From: Nitrobacteraceae bacterium AZCC 2146
GTDB taxonomy: Bacteria > Pseudomonadota > Alphaproteobacteria > Rhizobiales > Xanthobacteraceae
NCBI GenBank assembly: GCA_036924855.1
Contig: JBAGRP010000001.1
Coordinates: 1,240,001 to 1,304,000 of the forward strand
DNA length: 64,000 bases
Direction of reading: 5' to 3'
Below are positions 46,431 through 55,328 of this stretch, in pieces; positions within the stretch are counted from its first letter, which is position 1, and each line of letters begins with the position of its first letter. The position numbers and the translations under genes are program-made. Under the pieces are notes generated by a model, which saw nothing but the letters and a program-made list of their open reading frames with translations, was not told where the DNA came from and made no database searches.

Positions 46431-48941
46431 TCATTCCGTATGCGCCAGGCCGAGATATTTCGCTTGCAGCGTCTGATCCCGCGACAGGGCCTCGGCCGAT
46501 CCTTCGAATGCGACGCTGCCGTTGACGAGGATGTAGGCGCGATCGGCAATCTGAAGGATCGCCGTGGCGTCGTGTTCGACGATGATCAGACTGGCGCGCT
46601 GGCGCAATTCAAGGATCGCCGACATAATGTCGTCAACGACGGCGGGCGCGAGTCCCTCGAACGGCTCGTCGAGCAGTATAACGCGGCTCGGGATCATCAG
46701 CGCGCGGGCGATCGCCACCATCTGGCGTTCGCCGCCGGACAGGTTCTGCGCCTTGGCGTTCTGCAACACCCGCAGCTTCGGAAATAACCGGTAGGCTTCG
46801 TCCAGCGAGGACCCTCCCGGGCGCATCGCCAATTGCAAATTCTCCACGACCGTCAGATTGCCGAACAACCGACGCCCCTGCGGCACCAGCGCGATGCCAC
46901 GTCGGCTGATGACGTGGGACGGCAGGCCGGCCAGCGGCGCACCGTCGAGGCTGATCTCGCCGGCCTTGATTTCGCACGCGCCCATGATGGCGCGGAGCGC
47001 CGTGGTCTTGCCGACCCCGTTGCGGCCCAGTAGAGCCACCACCTCGCCCTCCCGCAACTCGATGGTCAGGTCATTGAGTACCCGGCTTCCGGCGTAGCCA
47101 CCCGACAGGCCGGAAACGCGCAACAGCGGCGGACCGGCGGCACGCACGGTTACGGCCGGCGCAGACGCCGGCACGACGCTCGCTCCGGCGCGCGATTTAC
47201 CGAGATAGGCCGCGATCACCGCCGGATCGCGCGCAATTGCGTCGGGCTTACCGTCGGCGATCAGCCGTCCCTGGTGCAGCACCGTGATGCGATCGGAGAC
47301 TGTCAGCACCCGATCGATGTCGTGCTCAACCAGGAACACGGCGTGACTCTTGGACAGCCGGACGATGAGGTCCATGACAACGCGGCGATCGTGTTCGGCC
47401 AGCCCCGCCAACGGCTCGTCGAACAGCAGGGCTTTGGAATTGCCTGCCAACGTCACGGCGACTTCCAGCAGGCGTTGCTCGCCATGCGCCAAGTTCTCGC
47501 ACAGGATGTCGGCGCGGTCCTGCAATCCCACCGCCGCCAGCAGGCTCCAGGTTCGCTCATTGATATCGGCGAGCCCGTAAGCATCGCTCCAGAAGTTGAA
47601 CCTGTGCGGACTGGTTGCCTGGACCGCGATGCGCACGTTCTCGAACGCCGACAGATGGGGAAACACCCGTACGATCTGGAACGAGCGGCCGATGCCAAGC
47701 CGCGCCCGCTTGTGTACCGGCATCCGGGTGATGTCCTGTCCGCCGAACAGGATCTGGCCGCCGCTAGGTGGCAACACACCGGTCAGCATGTTGAAGAAGG
47801 TGGTCTTGCCGGCGCCGTTGGGACCGATCAGGCTGTGTAGCCCGCGCGACATGATCTGCAGATCGATCCGGTTGGCGGTGACGAGGGCGCCGAAGTTGCG
47901 CGACAAATTGCGGACCTCGAGCACCGGCACCACGGTGTCTGCGACCACAGCCGCGGCATCGTAGGCGACAATCGCCTGCGGTCGTTCAGGGATGCCGTCC
48001 CTGACGAGCGTGTAGCGCTGCCGCGAGAACAGCCGCTGGCCGAGGCCATGCAGCCCCTGCGGCGAGAACAGCGCAAGCACGATCACGATCGGCGCGAACA
48101 CCAGCCACCAGTTCTCGATAACCGCGCTGAGATAATCCTGCAACAGGATGAAAACCACCGCGCCCCACAGCGGGCCCATGAAGTGATGGATGCCGCCCAA
48201 TACGTTGGCCAGCAGGGCATCGCCGGCATGTTGCCAGCTCAGATTGTTCGCATAGGCGCCCTGCACGAGGAATGCGAGCAGCGCGCCGGCCAGGCCGATG
48301 ATGCTGCCCGAGATCGTGAACGAACACAGCTTGAGCAAGTAGACATCGTAGCCGAGGCTGCGCGCTCGCTCTTCGTTTTCCCGGATCGCCTGGAAGGTGC
48401 GGCCGAGCGGCGAATGCGCCAGCCGCCAGATACCCCACAGCGCCAGCACGGTCAGTAGCAGACAAAACAGATGGAACGCCTTCGGGTCGGAAAACAGCAC
48501 GCGCGGCACGTTCTGAAGCCCGTTCTCGCCGCCGGTAACGTCGGTCCACTTGAACGCGATCTCAAATGCGATCTGAGAGCATGCCAGGGTAAGCAGTGAG
48601 AAATACAGGCCACGGCGCAGCAGCACCAGCGCGCCGAGCACCAGCGCCAGCCCCGCTGAACAGATCATGGCGACAATCAGAGCCTCGATCTCGTTGCCGA
48701 CGACACGCTGGATCGCGATTGCCGACATGTAGGACGCGATACCGAAGAAAACCGAGGCCCCGAATGGCACCAGGCCGGTGTAGCCGAGCATGACGTTGAG
48801 ACCGGCGCCGTACATCACGTAGATGACGATCTCGGTAACCACCGCGAGGTGCGACCCGACCGCCAGCGCGTGTAGCGTCAGCGCGCCGAGGACTAGCGCC
48901 ATCCACAAAACCGGATGCCGGACCAGTTGCCGCCGCGTCAT
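46431..48941 (-). CDS. Fused LivM-LivG-LivF ABC importer subunit
   Basis: An 836-residue protein that joins three usually separate proteins. Residues ~1-310 are the LivM permease (GYTGLVPFGASVFFGIASYMSA, GRTFQAIRENEERARSLGYDV). Residues ~335-590 are the LivG ATPase (Walker A GPNGAGKTTFFN, signature LAHGEQRLLEVA, Walker B ALLFDEPLAGL). Residues ~605-836 are the LivF ATPase (Walker A GRNGVGKTTALR, signature LSGGERQMVAIARAL, Walker B VILLDEPFEGLAP). LivM-LivG fusions are well known; a three-way fusion is uncommon. Linkers are alanine- and proline-rich (VPASAPAVTVRAAGPP). The start overlaps the livH stop (ATGA). All ATPase residues needed for activity are present. Confidence 0.93.
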   Translation of the reverse strand: MTRRQLVRHPVLWMALVLGALTLHALAVGSHLAVVTEIVIYVMYGAGLNVMLGYTGLVPFGASVFFGIASYMSAIAIQRVVGNEIEALIVAMICSAGLALVLGALVLLRRGLYFSLLTLACSQIAFEIAFKWTDVTGGENGLQNVPRVLFSDPKAFHLFCLLLTVLALWGIWRLAHSPLGRTFQAIRENEERARSLGYDVYLLKLCSFTISGSIIGLAGALLAFLVQGAYANNLSWQHAGDALLANVLGGIHHFMGPLWGAVVFILLQDYLSAVIENWWLVFAPIVIVLALFSPQGLHGLGQRLFSRQRYTLVRDGIPERPQAIVAYDAAAVVADTVVPVLEVRNLSRNFGALVTANRIDLQIMSRGLHSLIGPNGAGKTTFFNMLTGVLPPSGGQILFGGQDITRMPVHKRARLGIGRSFQIVRVFPHLSAFENVRIAVQATSPHRFNFWSDAYGLADINERTWSLLAAVGLQDRADILCENLAHGEQRLLEVAVTLAGNSKALLFDEPLAGLAEHDRRVVMDLIVRLSKSHAVFLVEHDIDRVLTVSDRITVLHQGRLIADGKPDAIARDPAVIAAYLGKSRAGASVVPASAPAVTVRAAGPPLLRVSGLSGGYAGSRVLNDLTIELREGEVVALLGRNGVGKTTALRAIMGACEIKAGEISLDGAPLAGLPSHVISRRGIALVPQGRRLFGNLTVVENLQLAMRPGGSSLDEAYRLFPKLRVLQNAKAQNLSGGERQMVAIARALMIPSRVILLDEPFEGLAPAVVDDIMSAILELRQRASLIIVEHDATAILQIADRAYILVNGSVAFEGSAEALSRDQTLQAKYLGLAHTE

Positions 48942-49807
48942 TCGAAGCGCTCCCAGGTCTCGCCGAACAGGCCGCGCGGGCGCAGCAACAGCACGATGGC
49001 CATCAGCACATACATCGCCGCACCGGAGGCCTCAGGAATGAATTGCACGGAGAGCGCGGTGACGACGCCGACCAGCAGGCCGGCGACGATCGCACCCTTG
49101 TAGGAGCCTAGCCCGCCAATGGTGACGATAACGAAAGCCGGCATGCTGGCGGCGGATGTCATCGCGGGCGACACCGTCCACACCGGGCCGGCCAAAGCGC
49201 CGGCGGCCCCGGCGAGGAAGCAACCCAGGGCGAATGCTCCGGTCATCACTCTGGGGAAATCGATGCCCAGTAACGCCAGCATCTCGGGATCGCGGCTACC
49301 CGCGCGCAAGATGCGGCCATAGGGTGTGAAGGTGAAGAAGGCCCACAGCAAGATCAGCAGCAGCAATGTGATGACGAGCAGGCCGAGGCGATAAGTTGTC
49401 AATAACACCGGGCCGAATTCGACGAGGCCGGTGAGGAATGGCGGCGGGCTCATCGGCAGCCCCATCGAGCCCCAAACAGAACGGATCGAGGCCTCAATCA
49501 GCAGCGCCAGCGCGAAGGTGACGATCAGGCTGAGCAGCGGACCCTCGCGGTACAGCCGCTTGATCAGCACCATCTCGCAGAGCGCCCCGACGCCCGCCAC
49601 GGCGAACGGCGCCAGGATCACGCCCGGCCATCCGAGGTAACCGACGATCGACACGGCAAAGTAAGCACCGAGCGCGAAGAACGCGCCATGCGCGAAGTTG
49701 ACGATACCCAGCAATCCGAAGATTACCGACAGGCCAACCGCGATGAGGATGTAGAGAAAGCCAAGGACAAGACCGTTGGCGAGCTGCGACAGGATGGCGT
49801 CGATCAT
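48938..49807 (-). CDS. LivH-type branched-chain ABC transporter permease
   Basis: A 289-residue inner-membrane permease with about eight helices. LANGLVLGFLYILIAVGLSVIFGLLGIVNFAHGAFFALGAY is the LivH opening, and YGRILRAGSRDPEMLALLGID is the ATPase-contact loop (EAA-like). GLGSYKGAIVAGLLVGVV is a late family block. The ATG at 49807 (MIDAILSQL) is preceded by GGTGGAA; the longer frame to 50005 lacks family features and overlaps the operator. It is first in the importer operon and reads leftwards from the divergent region that holds operators 4 and 5. Confidence 0.9.
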   Translation of the reverse strand: MIDAILSQLANGLVLGFLYILIAVGLSVIFGLLGIVNFAHGAFFALGAYFAVSIVGYLGWPGVILAPFAVAGVGALCEMVLIKRLYREGPLLSLIVTFALALLIEASIRSVWGSMGLPMSPPPFLTGLVEFGPVLLTTYRLGLLVITLLLLILLWAFFTFTPYGRILRAGSRDPEMLALLGIDFPRVMTGAFALGCFLAGAAGALAGPVWTVSPAMTSAASMPAFVIVTIGGLGSYKGAIVAGLLVGVVTALSVQFIPEASGAAMYVLMAIVLLLRPRGLFGETWERFE

Positions 49808-49987
49808 GACGGGGTTCCACCCGCTGTCCGGCGAAGAAATCGCACCCTGCCCTCTGGTGGCCGCGCCCGACCCATCACCGGACTGAGACGCCGCACCGTC
49901 TGTCGCGCTGTACCGGCCGCCATCATCATAAGCTTCCTCCCACGCAGCGTTTTTCAAGCTGCTTCTTGGCGCGACAATGTCCCATGC

Positions 49988-50005
49988 ATGTTGAGAGCGC
50001 AACAT
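49988..50005. promoter_or_regulatory. Palindromic operator, site 4 (ATGTTG-N6-CAACAT, perfect arms)
   Basis: ATGTTGAGAGCGCAACAT has perfect arms and differs from site 6 by one spacer base. It lies 181 bases upstream of livH in the divergent region, 65 bp from site 5. Confidence 0.82.
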
Positions 50006-50052
50006 TATTTTTATCGTGGCGTCCCCCGATCCCGCACCGCACCAAACTCAAT

Positions 50053-50070
50053 GTGTTGATATCGCAACAT
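50053..50070. promoter_or_regulatory. Palindromic operator, site 5 (GTGTTG-N6-CAACAT)
   Basis: GTGTTGATATCGCAACAT has one arm mismatch. It lies 45 bases upstream of the start of the nitronate monooxygenase-like gene (50115) and shares ATCGCAACAT with site 6. Confidence 0.8.
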
Positions 50071-50114
50071 ATGGGCCTATCGATACCGGACCTTTGTTTT
50101 TCCGAGAGATCGTC

Positions 50115-51237
50115 ATGCAAACTGATATCTGCCTCAAACTGGGCGTTGAAATTCCGGTATTCGCTTTTTCTCACTGTCGCGACGTTGTGGTAGAAGTCAC
50201 CAAGGCGGCAGCTTTGGCGTGCTCGGTACCGCAACCCTTTCGCCTGAGCAGCCCGATCGCGAACTCGAGTGGATCGACCGCCACGTCGATGGTCGCCCTT
50301 ACGGTGTCGATGTGCTGATCCCGCTGCGCTACGACGAAGCGGCGGAGGCCACCTCGTCCGGCGTGCAGAACATGATTCCGGATGCGCAGAAATCCTTCGT
50401 CGAAGACTTTCTGGCCGAGGAAGGCGTGCCGCAACTGTCGCCAGACGAAGCCGACAACGCATCGCAGGAACTGGCGGCGCGCGAGCTCAATACGACTCCG
50501 GCAGGCGCCCGCAGGTTGATCGATGTCGCGCTGAAGCACCCGCAAGTGCGCATGATCGTCGGTGCGCTCGGCCCGCCGCCGGCCGACCTCGTTAAGGAAT
50601 TCCATGCCCGCGAGCTGGTTGTCGGATCGCTGTGCGGAAAGCCGGGGCATGCGATCCATCACAAGCGTGCGGGCGTGGATGTCGTGATCACGCAGAGTAC
50701 CGAAGCCGGCGGCCACACCGGACCATCTCCACGATGGTGCTGGTGCCGCAGGTGGTCGATATCTGCAGCCCCGAGGTCGCTGTGCTGGCAGCCGGCGGCA
50801 TCAGCCGTGGGCGGCAGATCGCCGCGGCTCTCGCGCTCGGCGCACAAGGCGTGTGGTGCGGCACGATCTGGCTCGGCACCCGCGAAAGCGAACTGACGCC
50901 GCTCGAAAAGAGCATCCTGTTCCAGGCCAAGACGGAAGACCCCGTGCAGCGGAAATGGATGACGGGCAAAACCGTGCGGATGATCCGCAGCAAGCTCTCG
51001 GAGGCCTGGGAGAAACCGGGTGCGCCGCGGCACCTGCTGCCGCCGCTACGGAACGTGCTGTATTACCTGGCCAAGGCTCGAATCGCGCGCGCTAACCGCG
51101 GCGACCTGCTGTCGATTCCCGCCGGCCAGGTGGTCGGCACCATGACGGAGGAAACCTCGGTCCGTAGCGTGATCGGGGATTTCCTCAACGACTACGCCGA
51201 CGCCGCGGAGCGGATGAAGCGCTACTTCCCCGACTGA
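50115..51237 (+). pseudogene. Nitronate monooxygenase-like gene with two frameshifts
   Basis: Three overlapping frames together spell one NPD/nitronate monooxygenase-like FMN protein. The first frame, from the ATG at 50115, gives MQTDICLKLGVEIPVFAF to VTKA. The second gives SFGVLGTATLSPEQ to EAGGHTG with the catalytic His region. The third gives ISTMVLVPQVVDICSPEVAVLAAGGISRGRQIAAALALGAQGVWCGT to the stop. The shifts lie near 50204-50207 and 50719-50722. Adding one base at each makes 1125 bases, an exact 375 codons, so both look like single-base deletions. It could be a true pseudogene or sequencing error. It is divergent from livH with two operator palindromes between. Confidence 0.8.
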
Positions 51238-51251
51238 CCTGCGTGTGCCAC

Positions 51252-51275
51252 TCGGGCTGGCTCAAGCCAGCCCGA
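51252..51275. terminator. Hairpin between convergent genes
   Basis: TCGGGCTGGCT and AGCCAGCCCGA form perfect 11-bp arms around a 2-base centre, just after the stop at 51237 and overlapping the last codons of the convergent monooxygenase (stop 51262). There is no run of T on either side, so it may terminate by another route or simply protect 3' ends. Confidence 0.5.
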
Positions 51276-52872
51276 AGCCTTCATAGTCCTGGCTGGCAAC
51301 GTCGTCGATGACCTTCTTGTAGACCGCCGCGCCGCCAAGATAGGGCATGAAGATGCGCGGCTTTCCCGGAATATTCGCGCCGACGTACCACGAATTCGTA
51401 TTCGGCATCATGGTACGGTTCGCCACTTCGTTGACGTGCGCAACCCATTTTTCTTCGGCTTCAGGCCTGGCCTCAATGGCCGAAAAACCCTTCTTCTTCA
51501 GATGTGCGATGCAGTCGGCGATCCAGTCGACATGCTGCTCGATCGACGTCACCATATTGGTGAACACTGATGGGCTGCCCGGCCCGGTGATGACGAACAT
51601 GTTCGGGAAGCCCGAGATCGCCATTCCGATATAGGTCTTGGGGCCTTCCGACCACCGGTCACGCAGCTTGACGCCATTTCGCCCCGTGATGTCGATGCGC
51701 AGCAGCGCCCCCGTCATGGCGTCGAAGCCGATCGCCAGGACGACGACGTCGAGATCGAAGGACTGCGACCTGGTCCGCACACCGGTCGGCGTGAGCGTTT
51801 CGATCGGGTCGCTTCTCACGTCCGTCAGGGTAACGTTGTCGCGATTAAAGGTCTCAAAATACGCGGTATCGACGCAGATCCGCTTGCCGCCGATGCCGTA
51901 GTCGCTGGGCATCAGCTTTCTGGCGACGTCGGGATCGCGGACGGTCGATGCGATCTTGCTCCTGACAAATTCCGAAGCGTGCGCATTGACCTCGGGATCA
52001 CTGGTCATGTCCGGATAGGCGTACATGAAGCTGATGCCGCCCATGGTGTTCCAGCGCCGCTCGAATTCCTTCTCACGCTGCTCACGGCTGACCGCGCTGC
52101 CAAGCGTCGCTCCGGCCTCGTTGAGCGTGTTGTTGCGTGTGTCCAATGCGGCCAGCCGGCGGTCGCGGTAGTTCTCCTTCCAGTCGCGCTCGTATTCGGC
52201 GTCCATCGGCCGGTTCAGTGCAGGGATCGAATAATTAGGCGTGCGCTGGAAAACGTAGAGATGGTCGACCTGCTCTGCGAGCAGCGGGGTGGCCTGGATT
52301 CCGGATGAGCCCGTTCCGATCAGCCCGACCCGCTTGCCGGTGAGATCGACGCCCTCATGCGGCCAGTCCGAGGTGCGGTAAATCTCGCCCTTGAAGCTGT
52401 CCATTCCCGGGAACGAAGGAATGATCGGAATCGATAGGCAGCCCGTCGCCATCACACAAAACGGGGCCGTAAAAATCTCGCCCGATTCGGTTCGCACCTC
52501 CCACAGCCGGGCGTGCTCGTCGAAGCTCGCGGCGATGACGCGGGTATCGACCTGGATATCGCGCCTGAGATCGAGCTTGTCGGCAACGAAGTTGATGTAA
52601 CTGAGGATTTCCGGCTGCGGCGCATAGAGCTGCGACCACTTCCATTCGCGCTGGATCTCGTCAGAAAACGAGAACGAATACTGCATGCTTTCGACATCGC
52701 AGCGGGCTCCCGGATACCGGTTCCAGTACCAGGTGCCGCCGATCGAGCCGCCGGCCTCCAGCACGCGGACGGAATAGCCGTCGCTCCTGAGCCGATGCAG
52801 CGCGTAAAGCCCGGCAAAGCCGGCGCCGATGACGATCACATCCAATGCGGAAGGTTTCTTGTTGTCGGTCAT
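51262..52872 (-). CDS. Baeyer-Villiger-type flavin monooxygenase with altered fingerprint
   Basis: A 536-residue FAD/NADPH monooxygenase like cyclohexanone or hydroxyacetophenone monooxygenases. VIVIGAGFAGLYALHRLRSDG binds FAD, GGTWYWNRYPGARCDVES is a strong family block, and VGLIGTGSSGIQATPLLA binds NADPH. The type I fingerprint FxGxxxHTxxW appears as FKGEIYRTSDW: the conserved His is Arg (codon CGC, one base from CAC). PNYSIPALNRP and a late NMFVITGPGSPS also fit. It would turn a ketone into an ester, though the His change could lower or redirect activity. AGGAAA precedes the ATG. It is divergent from the thiolase-like gene with operators 6 and 7 between. Confidence 0.87.
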   Translation of the reverse strand: MTDNKKPSALDVIVIGAGFAGLYALHRLRSDGYSVRVLEAGGSIGGTWYWNRYPGARCDVESMQYSFSFSDEIQREWKWSQLYAPQPEILSYINFVADKLDLRRDIQVDTRVIAASFDEHARLWEVRTESGEIFTAPFCVMATGCLSIPIIPSFPGMDSFKGEIYRTSDWPHEGVDLTGKRVGLIGTGSSGIQATPLLAEQVDHLYVFQRTPNYSIPALNRPMDAEYERDWKENYRDRRLAALDTRNNTLNEAGATLGSAVSREQREKEFERRWNTMGGISFMYAYPDMTSDPEVNAHASEFVRSKIASTVRDPDVARKLMPSDYGIGGKRICVDTAYFETFNRDNVTLTDVRSDPIETLTPTGVRTRSQSFDLDVVVLAIGFDAMTGALLRIDITGRNGVKLRDRWSEGPKTYIGMAISGFPNMFVITGPGSPSVFTNMVTSIEQHVDWIADCIAHLKKKGFSAIEARPEAEEKWVAHVNEVANRTMMPNTNSWYVGANIPGKPRIFMPYLGGAAVYKKVIDDVASQDYEGFGLA

Positions 52873-52947
52873 TAGGCATTTCCTGTCGAATTTGCTTCTG
52901 AGGCGCGCTGCCAATGCGCCGTTCGTTCGCGGCGTTATACATCCGAC

Positions 52948-52965
52948 ATGTTGAGATCGCAACAT
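52948..52965. promoter_or_regulatory. Palindromic operator, site 6 (ATGTTG-N6-CAACAT, perfect arms)
   Basis: ATGTTGAGATCGCAACAT has perfect arms. It lies 76 bases upstream of the monooxygenase start (52872) and 65 bp from site 7. Confidence 0.82.
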
Positions 52966-53012
52966 ACTTTTGTAGGCGGCGCAAGCCGATTGTGTGCTTG
53001 CTACCCGCAGAC

Positions 53013-53030
53013 ATGTTGACATCACAACAA
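53013..53030. promoter_or_regulatory. Palindromic operator, site 7 (ATGTTG-N6-CAACAA)
   Basis: ATGTTGACATCACAACAA has one arm mismatch and is the exact reverse complement of site 2. It lies 103 bases upstream of the thiolase-like start (53133). Confidence 0.8.
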
Positions 53031-53132
53031 ATAGTTGGAATGCTCCGCGTAAAATAATGTCTGCTGGGAAACGCCGGCTGTCGATTCGACCGCCGCTGCG
53101 CCGCGGGAACGGCAGGCCGTCGAGGTGACAAG

Positions 53133-53826
53133 ATGACCTTTCGCGAAGCCGCCGCCGTAACCGGCATCGGGGAAACCAGCTATACCCGCGGCGGGCCAGT
53201 CAGGACCGCACTCGAACTGCAAATCGAGGCCGCCTTGAAGGCGGTTTTCGACGCCGGTCTGAGACCGGTGGACATCGACGGCATCGTGATTCCCATGGGG
53301 ATCAGCCCGGTGATCGCCGAGGACTTCATCACCCACTTCGCACTGCCAGACTCGCGATTTTCTGCGGTCACCCCGCTAGGCGGCGCAAGTTGCGTCGCAG
53401 CGCTACAAAGCGCGGTGGCCGCCATCACGACCGGCATCTGCCGACACGTCCTGATTCCGATCGGCCGCACCGGCTTCTCCGGCGCGCGGATCGGCACCCG
53501 ACTCCATCAGATGCCGCAGTTCCGGGCGGTCGGTGAGTTCGAGCTGCCGCAAGGTGCCATCGCGCCGGCGACGCTCTACGCGCCGATGGCGCGGCGGCAC
53601 ATGGAAACATATGGCACCACTAGCAGGCAGTTAGGTGAGATTGCCGTGACGATGCGGCGGCACGCGATGTTGAACGACAATGCGACGATGCGCGCCCCGA
53701 TCACGCTGGAGGACCACCAGGCCTCGCGCATGATATCCGATCCGTTTCGGCTTCTGGATTGCAGCCTGGAAAGCGATGGCGGCGCCGCGCTGATCATCAG
53801 CCGCACCGAGACGGCGCGTGATATGC
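53133..53826 (+). pseudogene. Thiolase-like gene (SCP2-type acetyltransferase family), cut by an IS21 element
   Basis: About 231 codons of a thiolase-like protein: AVTGIGETSYTRGG at the start, then ALKAVFDAGLRPVDIDGIVIPMG, GGASCVAALQSAVAAITTG (position of the usual nucleophile region), and LDCSLESDGGAALIISRTETARDM. Family members are about 380-390 residues, so roughly 40% is missing. The frame runs on through the IS end to a stop at 53960 but those codons are not thiolase. The C-terminal part does not reappear beyond the mobile element at 61.4 kb, so it has been deleted, not just interrupted. GAGGTGA precedes the ATG. It is divergent from the monooxygenase. Confidence 0.82.
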
Positions 53827-53885
53827 TGTCATTCGGCCTGCAATATTGCCCCCCTGATGGAGTGGGCCCCTCGGGGCGGACAGGT

Positions 53886-54683
53886 TCAGGCCGCTGGATT
53901 GACCGTCTGCCGGGCGTGTTGCTTCTCAAATTGTGCGGGGCTGATATAGCCGAGAGCTGAGTGTAGCCTTCGGGTGTTGTAGACGTAGTCAATGAATTTG
54001 GGAAGATTCTCGACAACGTCGGCGAGGGTCTCGAACGCCATTGGATAAACGCCCTCAACCTTCAGCGTCTTCATGAAGCTTTCGGCCTTGGCGTTGTCGT
54101 ACGGATTTCCTCGCCGACCCATGGATCCTTTGATGCAGTGCTCGGCAAGGTAGTCGCGGTAGATCTTGGCAGCGTATTGGGATCCGCGATCGGAATGATG
54201 GACGCAGCCAGGCGGCGGCTGTCGCTTCTCGATCGCGACAGAAAGGGCAGCGAGCGTCAACCGCGCGTCGATGGAGCGACTGATGGCATAGCCTACGACG
54301 CGCCGGGACCAGGCATCAAGAATGACGGCGACATAGACGAAGCTACCGACGATTGGGACGTAGGTGATGTCGGCGACCCAAAGCTGGTCGGGTCCGTCCA
54401 AGGCCACGGTCTCGGCACGGTTGGGAAAGATCGGCTGGTCGTGATCGCTATCGGTCGTTGTCGTGAAGCGGCGTCGCATTCTCGGTTGGAGGTCATGCTC
54501 GCGCATGAGACGGCGGACCTTCTTGTGATTGACGACCACGCCTTGCTGCCTGAGGGCGGCTTGGACCCGGCGCCAGCCATAGTGCTCGAACTCGTCGCAG
54601 ATCACAGCCATCGCCGCGACGATGGCTGTGTCGTCGGCCGCACGGATCGGTTCGTCGTAGAAAGTGGAGCGGGCCATTCCCAT
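53886..54683 (-). CDS. IS3-family transposase OrfB (copy A)
   Basis: A 265-residue DDE integrase. [31 protein letters not shown] is the HTH_21 segment before the catalytic core. [31 protein letters not shown] contains the first two catalytic Asp regions, [11 protein letters not shown] the second Asp, and [24 protein letters not shown] the Glu. The ATG overlaps the OrfA stop (TGATG), but the working transposase is expected to be the OrfAB fusion made by a -1 frameshift near the CTAAAGGGGGC tract, as known in IS3 elements. The in-frame upstream stretch [19 protein letters not shown] supports this. Confidence 0.95.
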   Translation of the reverse strand: MGMARSTFYDEPIRAADDTAIVAAMAVICDEFEHYGWRRVQAALRQQGVVVNHKKVRRLMREHDLQPRMRRRFTTTTDSDHDQPIFPNRAETVALDGPDQLWVADITYVPIVGSFVYVAVILDAWSRRVVGYAISRSIDARLTLAALSVAIEKRQPPPGCVHHSDRGSQYAAKIYRDYLAEHCIKGSMGRRGNPYDNAKAESFMKTLKVEGVYPMAFETLADVVENLPKFIDYVYNTRRLHSALGYISPAQFEKQHARQTVNPAA

Positions 54684-55033
54684 CAGCCTGCATCCCTCGG
54701 CAACGCTGATGCCGCGGGGCCGACAATAGCGGATGTGGTCTCGCTTCTCGGCCGAGGTCGTGGCCGAAGAGCCCCCTTTAGAAACTCCAGTTCGAGAGCC
54801 TGCTTGCCAACGAGGCGCTCGAGCGCGGCGATTCGCGCTTCGTAAGTCTGGAGTAAATCGGCGGAAGCGACGTCCTCGTCGAGCGCGCCTGCCTGATACT
54901 TTTCGACCCAGATGCGGATCAGGTTACGGGAGACATTGTGCCGCTTCGCGAGCCCGTGCAGCGTCTCGCCGCTCAGATACTCCTGCGACACCTGCCGTTT
55001 GAACTCGACGCTGTGGGTTCGGTGCTTTGCCAT
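54683..55033 (-). CDS. IS3-family transposase OrfA (copy A)
   Basis: A 116-residue helix-turn-helix protein. [41 protein letters not shown] is the DNA-binding part, and [28 protein letters not shown] the leucine-zipper region where the frameshift into OrfB should occur. The start at 55033 (MAKHRTHS) was chosen; the frame stays open to 55069. The C-terminal [13 protein letters not shown] tail exists only in the unshifted product. Confidence 0.92.
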   Translation of the reverse strand: MAKHRTHSVEFKRQVSQEYLSGETLHGLAKRHNVSRNLIRIWVEKYQAGALDEDVASADLLQTYEARIAALERLVGKQALELEFLKGALRPRPRPRSETTSAIVGPAASALPRDAG

Positions 55034-55110
55034 GGCCTTCATCCTCTGAAAGCCCGGCCGTCCGGTCAATTACTGAAAGCTAACCTGTCCACCCCGGAGG
55101 GCCCACTCCA

Positions 55111-55324
55111 GATCGGCGTCCAATTTTGACCCCTTTGAGCGAGTCGGTTTAGCGGTAGCGCTCGTGTCGTCGGAGCTGGCCGGGATTGCGGAGACGACAC
55201 GAGCGCGGGTTGCTTGATCGTCGTCGCGGTTTTTGAATCGCCAGCTGTCGTTGCCGGTCTCGACGATGTCGCAATGGTGGGTCAAGCGGTCGAGCAGCGC
55301 CGTTGTCATTTTGGCGTCGCCGAA
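55111..55324 (-). pseudogene. istB, C-terminal fragment
   Basis: Reads [23 protein letters not shown] to [13 protein letters not shown], the normal C-terminus of an IS21 helper ATPase IstB, ending in the IS21 terminal repeat where IS3 copy A begins. The missing N-terminal part lies at 57943-58574. The two halves share the 8-bp TCGCCGAA (plus strand) at the break, so one gene was split by the recombinase element. Confidence 0.9.
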
Positions 55325-55328
55325 GCTG

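Larger units (their letters stand above)
53858..55110 (-). mobile_element. IS3-family element, copy A (1253 bp)
   Basis: Bounded by TGGAGTGGGCCC and GGGCCCACTCCA ends, whose first ~29 bases are imperfect inverted repeats. The inside encodes OrfA and OrfB on the minus strand. It has the same length as copy B (60160-61412), of which it is an inverted, apparently identical copy. Its own flanks (TGA on the left, GAT on the right) do not match; they match the flanks of copy B in inverted form. Confidence 0.93.
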
